Positions 62,363 to 64,000 of a stretch of 64,000 nt of DNA are shown here, piece after piece (positions within the stretch are counted from its first letter, which is position 1; every line of letters begins with the position of its first letter). The stretch lies in the NCBI GenBank assembly GCA_012934845.2, contig WNNJ02002937.1:62001-126000 (forward strand), given 5' to 3'. The stretch comes from Pomphorhynchus laevis. Its lineage: Eukaryota > Acanthocephala > Palaeacanthocephala > Echinorhynchida > Pomphorhynchidae. The position numbers were made by a program, and so were the translations under genes. Below the pieces are notes generated by a model. That model made no database searches, had not been told where the DNA came from, and saw nothing but the letters and a program-made list of their open reading frames with translations.

Positions 62363-63001
62363 GTGCGGTCAATCACAGGTTGATCAATTAGAGTAAAACG
62401 CATTTCGATAGAAGAAATATTTAATGAGATGGCAGACTTCATAGTGGACTCGTTCAGCACTGAAATAAACAGTTTCAAATAAGTTTCGGAGTTCGAGTGC
62501 CAGTTGATTTCGACCCACACACCAGATAATAAGGCGTTTGATTTGCTCAATTCTCATCTAACAATTGTGAAGCTCGACATTGCCTGTATTGAGCTCGCCG
62601 AGGGCTTCACTACGTGAAGAAACATTGTATGAGCATCGTGATATGCAGGAAGTGGACTGCCTTCCCGAGCCTAAACGAGGCAGTTGATACGTCACTGTTG
62701 CAGGTGCTGCTTGGCGATCCTGAAAAGATCACGCTTTATAACTGCTTCCGCAGTCCAATCATGGTTCAAACGCCGGACTATGAGCAAATGATCATTCCAT
62801 TTTTCTCGAGGCTGATTGAGAGTATCGATCGGCAATGGCTTTCCAACTTTGACAACAAGAACCGTCCGACATCTGACATTTAAATTGCGAGCGAATTGAG
62901 TATTGTTGCAGCTTGGCAGAGACAGAATAACGTCGTTGGCGATGGATTCAGTATAGCTGCCCTTTGTGGACGACATTCCTGTGAGCGCAGTCAATCACAG
63001 G
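62359..63001. other. Unassigned block bounded by near-identical 20-bp direct repeats
   Basis: TGAGTGCGGTCAATCACAGG at 62359 and TGAGCGCAGTCAATCACAGG at 62982 flank about 620 bp of GC-richer sequence. The block has open frames on both strands (62614-62883 plus; 62692-62994 minus), none recognised. It could be one unit of an unidentified element. Confidence 0.4.
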
Positions 63002-63129
63002 CAATTTGTGACTTCCCTTCCAGAATTGGAAGCCTTGACAATACGACGCAACATGCGGATAAAATACCGGACATCTCCAGGGAACGTCTCGTTGACTAGC
63101 GGACAGGATATACATCTTTGACGTGCCGG

Positions 63130-63331
63130 TTGGCCAGGTTATTAAAGCAGTTACTTCAATTTATACTTTTTAAATTTATTACTTCTGTGGCGTTTTAATT
63201 TTATTTTAAATAGTGTTCTATACCATTAAAAAAATAGTGTAATATTATAATAATTATAATTAAATTTAAAATTGTAATCGGATTTATTATTAAGCCTTAA
63301 ATTAAGTTCTTTTTTTAATAAAATACGCTTC
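63130..63331. other. AT-rich spacer
   Basis: No gene or repeat recognised. Confidence 0.5.
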
Positions 63332-63745
63332 TTATATAATGTGAGATAACAAGTTACTTTCAAATGATAAAATAAATGCACTTTCAAAATCAACGGAATG
63401 ATTCAAACTAACAAAATGCTGAGCAACAGCCCTATATGTAGTCCCCTTCGGTACATTATAATTATGTTGTTTAATACACTTTACCAATCTTGACCTGTTT
63501 GACCAACATATATCTGTTCGCATTCTTTACAAGGTATTTTATAAACAATGGCATCTTTGTTAAAATCTGGTTTACGCTTAAAAATGTTCTGAAGTTTCGT
63601 TAATTTTCTCTTAAAAATGTGCACTTTGTTAACACTACTATTTTTTGTTATTGTTAATAAACTTTGAAAATACAAAATTCCACTTGTTACTAACAAAAGG
63701 TATTTTCCTATATGATGTAATCTTTTTTCCCACACAACACCGACT
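63332..63745 (-). pseudogene. Penelope-like GIY-YIG fragment
   Basis: KRKPDFNKDAIVYKIPCKEC and EQIYVGQTGQ come first, followed by a stop. In the next frame come SRLVKCIKQHNYNVPKGTTY, RAVAQHFVSLNHSVDFESAF and ILSFESN. It has VYKIPCxxC, YVGQTG and the later conserved H-x-VDF block. Frameshifted once near 63485. RT upstream is lost at the RTE junction. Confidence 0.8.
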
Positions 63746-64000
63746 GATTGGCAATATAGCACCACGGTACCAATTTGGAAAAAGAAAGGAAATCCAGCTG
63801 AATGTTCAAACTACCGCCCTATCAGATTGCTATCTCATACTATGAAGGTATTCGAGCGAATTCTTGACCAGCGTATACGCAAAATCGCAAATTGTACAAT
63901 CAATCAGGCTGGTTTCGTCAAGGGATGTGGCACCACCGACGCCATACATGCCGCGCGGCTGCTGATCGAAAAATATCGGGAAAAAGACACACCTCTTCAC
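63745..64000 (+). pseudogene. RTE-clade reverse transcriptase start (runs off window)
   Basis: An open plus-strand frame: TDWQYSTTVPIWKKKGNPAE, CSNYRPIRLLSHTMKVFERI, LDQRIRKIANCTINQAGFVK, GCGTTDAIHAARLLIEKYRE, KDTPLH. These are RTE RT blocks and match the minus-strand RTE at 7.6-9.6 kb (WKKKGNPADCSSYRPIRL, MKMFERILDKRIRDIV, FVKYYGTTDVMHAIRLTIEK). No stop within the window, so this copy is better preserved. It is cut at its 5' side by the Penelope fragment. Confidence 0.85.

Overview
The window is eukaryotic and very rich in mobile elements. AT-rich non-coding DNA, spliced genes with GT..AG introns, many non-LTR retrotransposons (CR1/L2-like, Jockey-like, RTE and an R2-ordered type) and several kinds of Penelope-like elements all point to an invertebrate animal, most likely an arthropod. 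That assignment is an inference. There is no prokaryotic-style gene organisation, and I recognised no tRNA, rRNA or CRISPR.

Two host genes can be supported. The first (21735-26235, + strand) is a divergent O-phosphoseryl-tRNA(Sec):selenocysteinyl-tRNA synthase (SepSecS). It has two coding exons around a 3.15-kb intron that holds a CR1-like element and a Jockey-like fragment. It keeps the PLP-lysine motif but has lost the N-terminal phosphate-binding motifs. Part of it, with the intronic retroelement, is duplicated at 29229-31757, and there the exon is split by a second small retroelement. The second (about 43070 to beyond 61753, + strand) looks like a DC-STAMP/'sneaky'-like membrane protein. 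It is scattered over at least six exons with matching splice phases, and its introns are packed with transposons.

The rest is layered transposon debris. 1-9620: Jockey fragment, degenerate CR1-A copy with a nested reverse-oriented CR1-A tail, two copies of an R2-ordered element ('RLE-X' here) and an RTE copy, all on the minus strand. 9700-16150: plus-strand RLE-X copy, a CR1 copy interrupted by a ribozyme foldback, and a second CR1-type element. 16168-20440: a nearly complete CR1-A element with an intact 965-residue ORF2. 20700-31760: CR1 tail, SepSecS gene, Penelope-like RT, RLE-X copy, and the SepSecS duplication. 31758-43000: CR1-D with ORF1 and ORF2, Penelope-like debris with hammerhead-type motifs, a gag-like zinc-knuckle ORF and another RLE-X tail. 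43000-64000: the sneaky-like gene, permuted and canonical Penelope-like elements, RTE copies and CR1-C with an intact ORF1.

Three patterns stand out. (1) RLE-X copies together give a full architecture: Cys-rich N-terminus, RT, C-x-C...H...C finger, then a PD-(D/E)xK-like endonuclease. (2) Three CR1-like families end in the same 3' stem-loop, with paired base changes between families. (3) Many Penelope-like remnants carry CUGANGA...GAAA hammerhead cores, several in palindromic pairs. Alignments were done by eye; no search was run.
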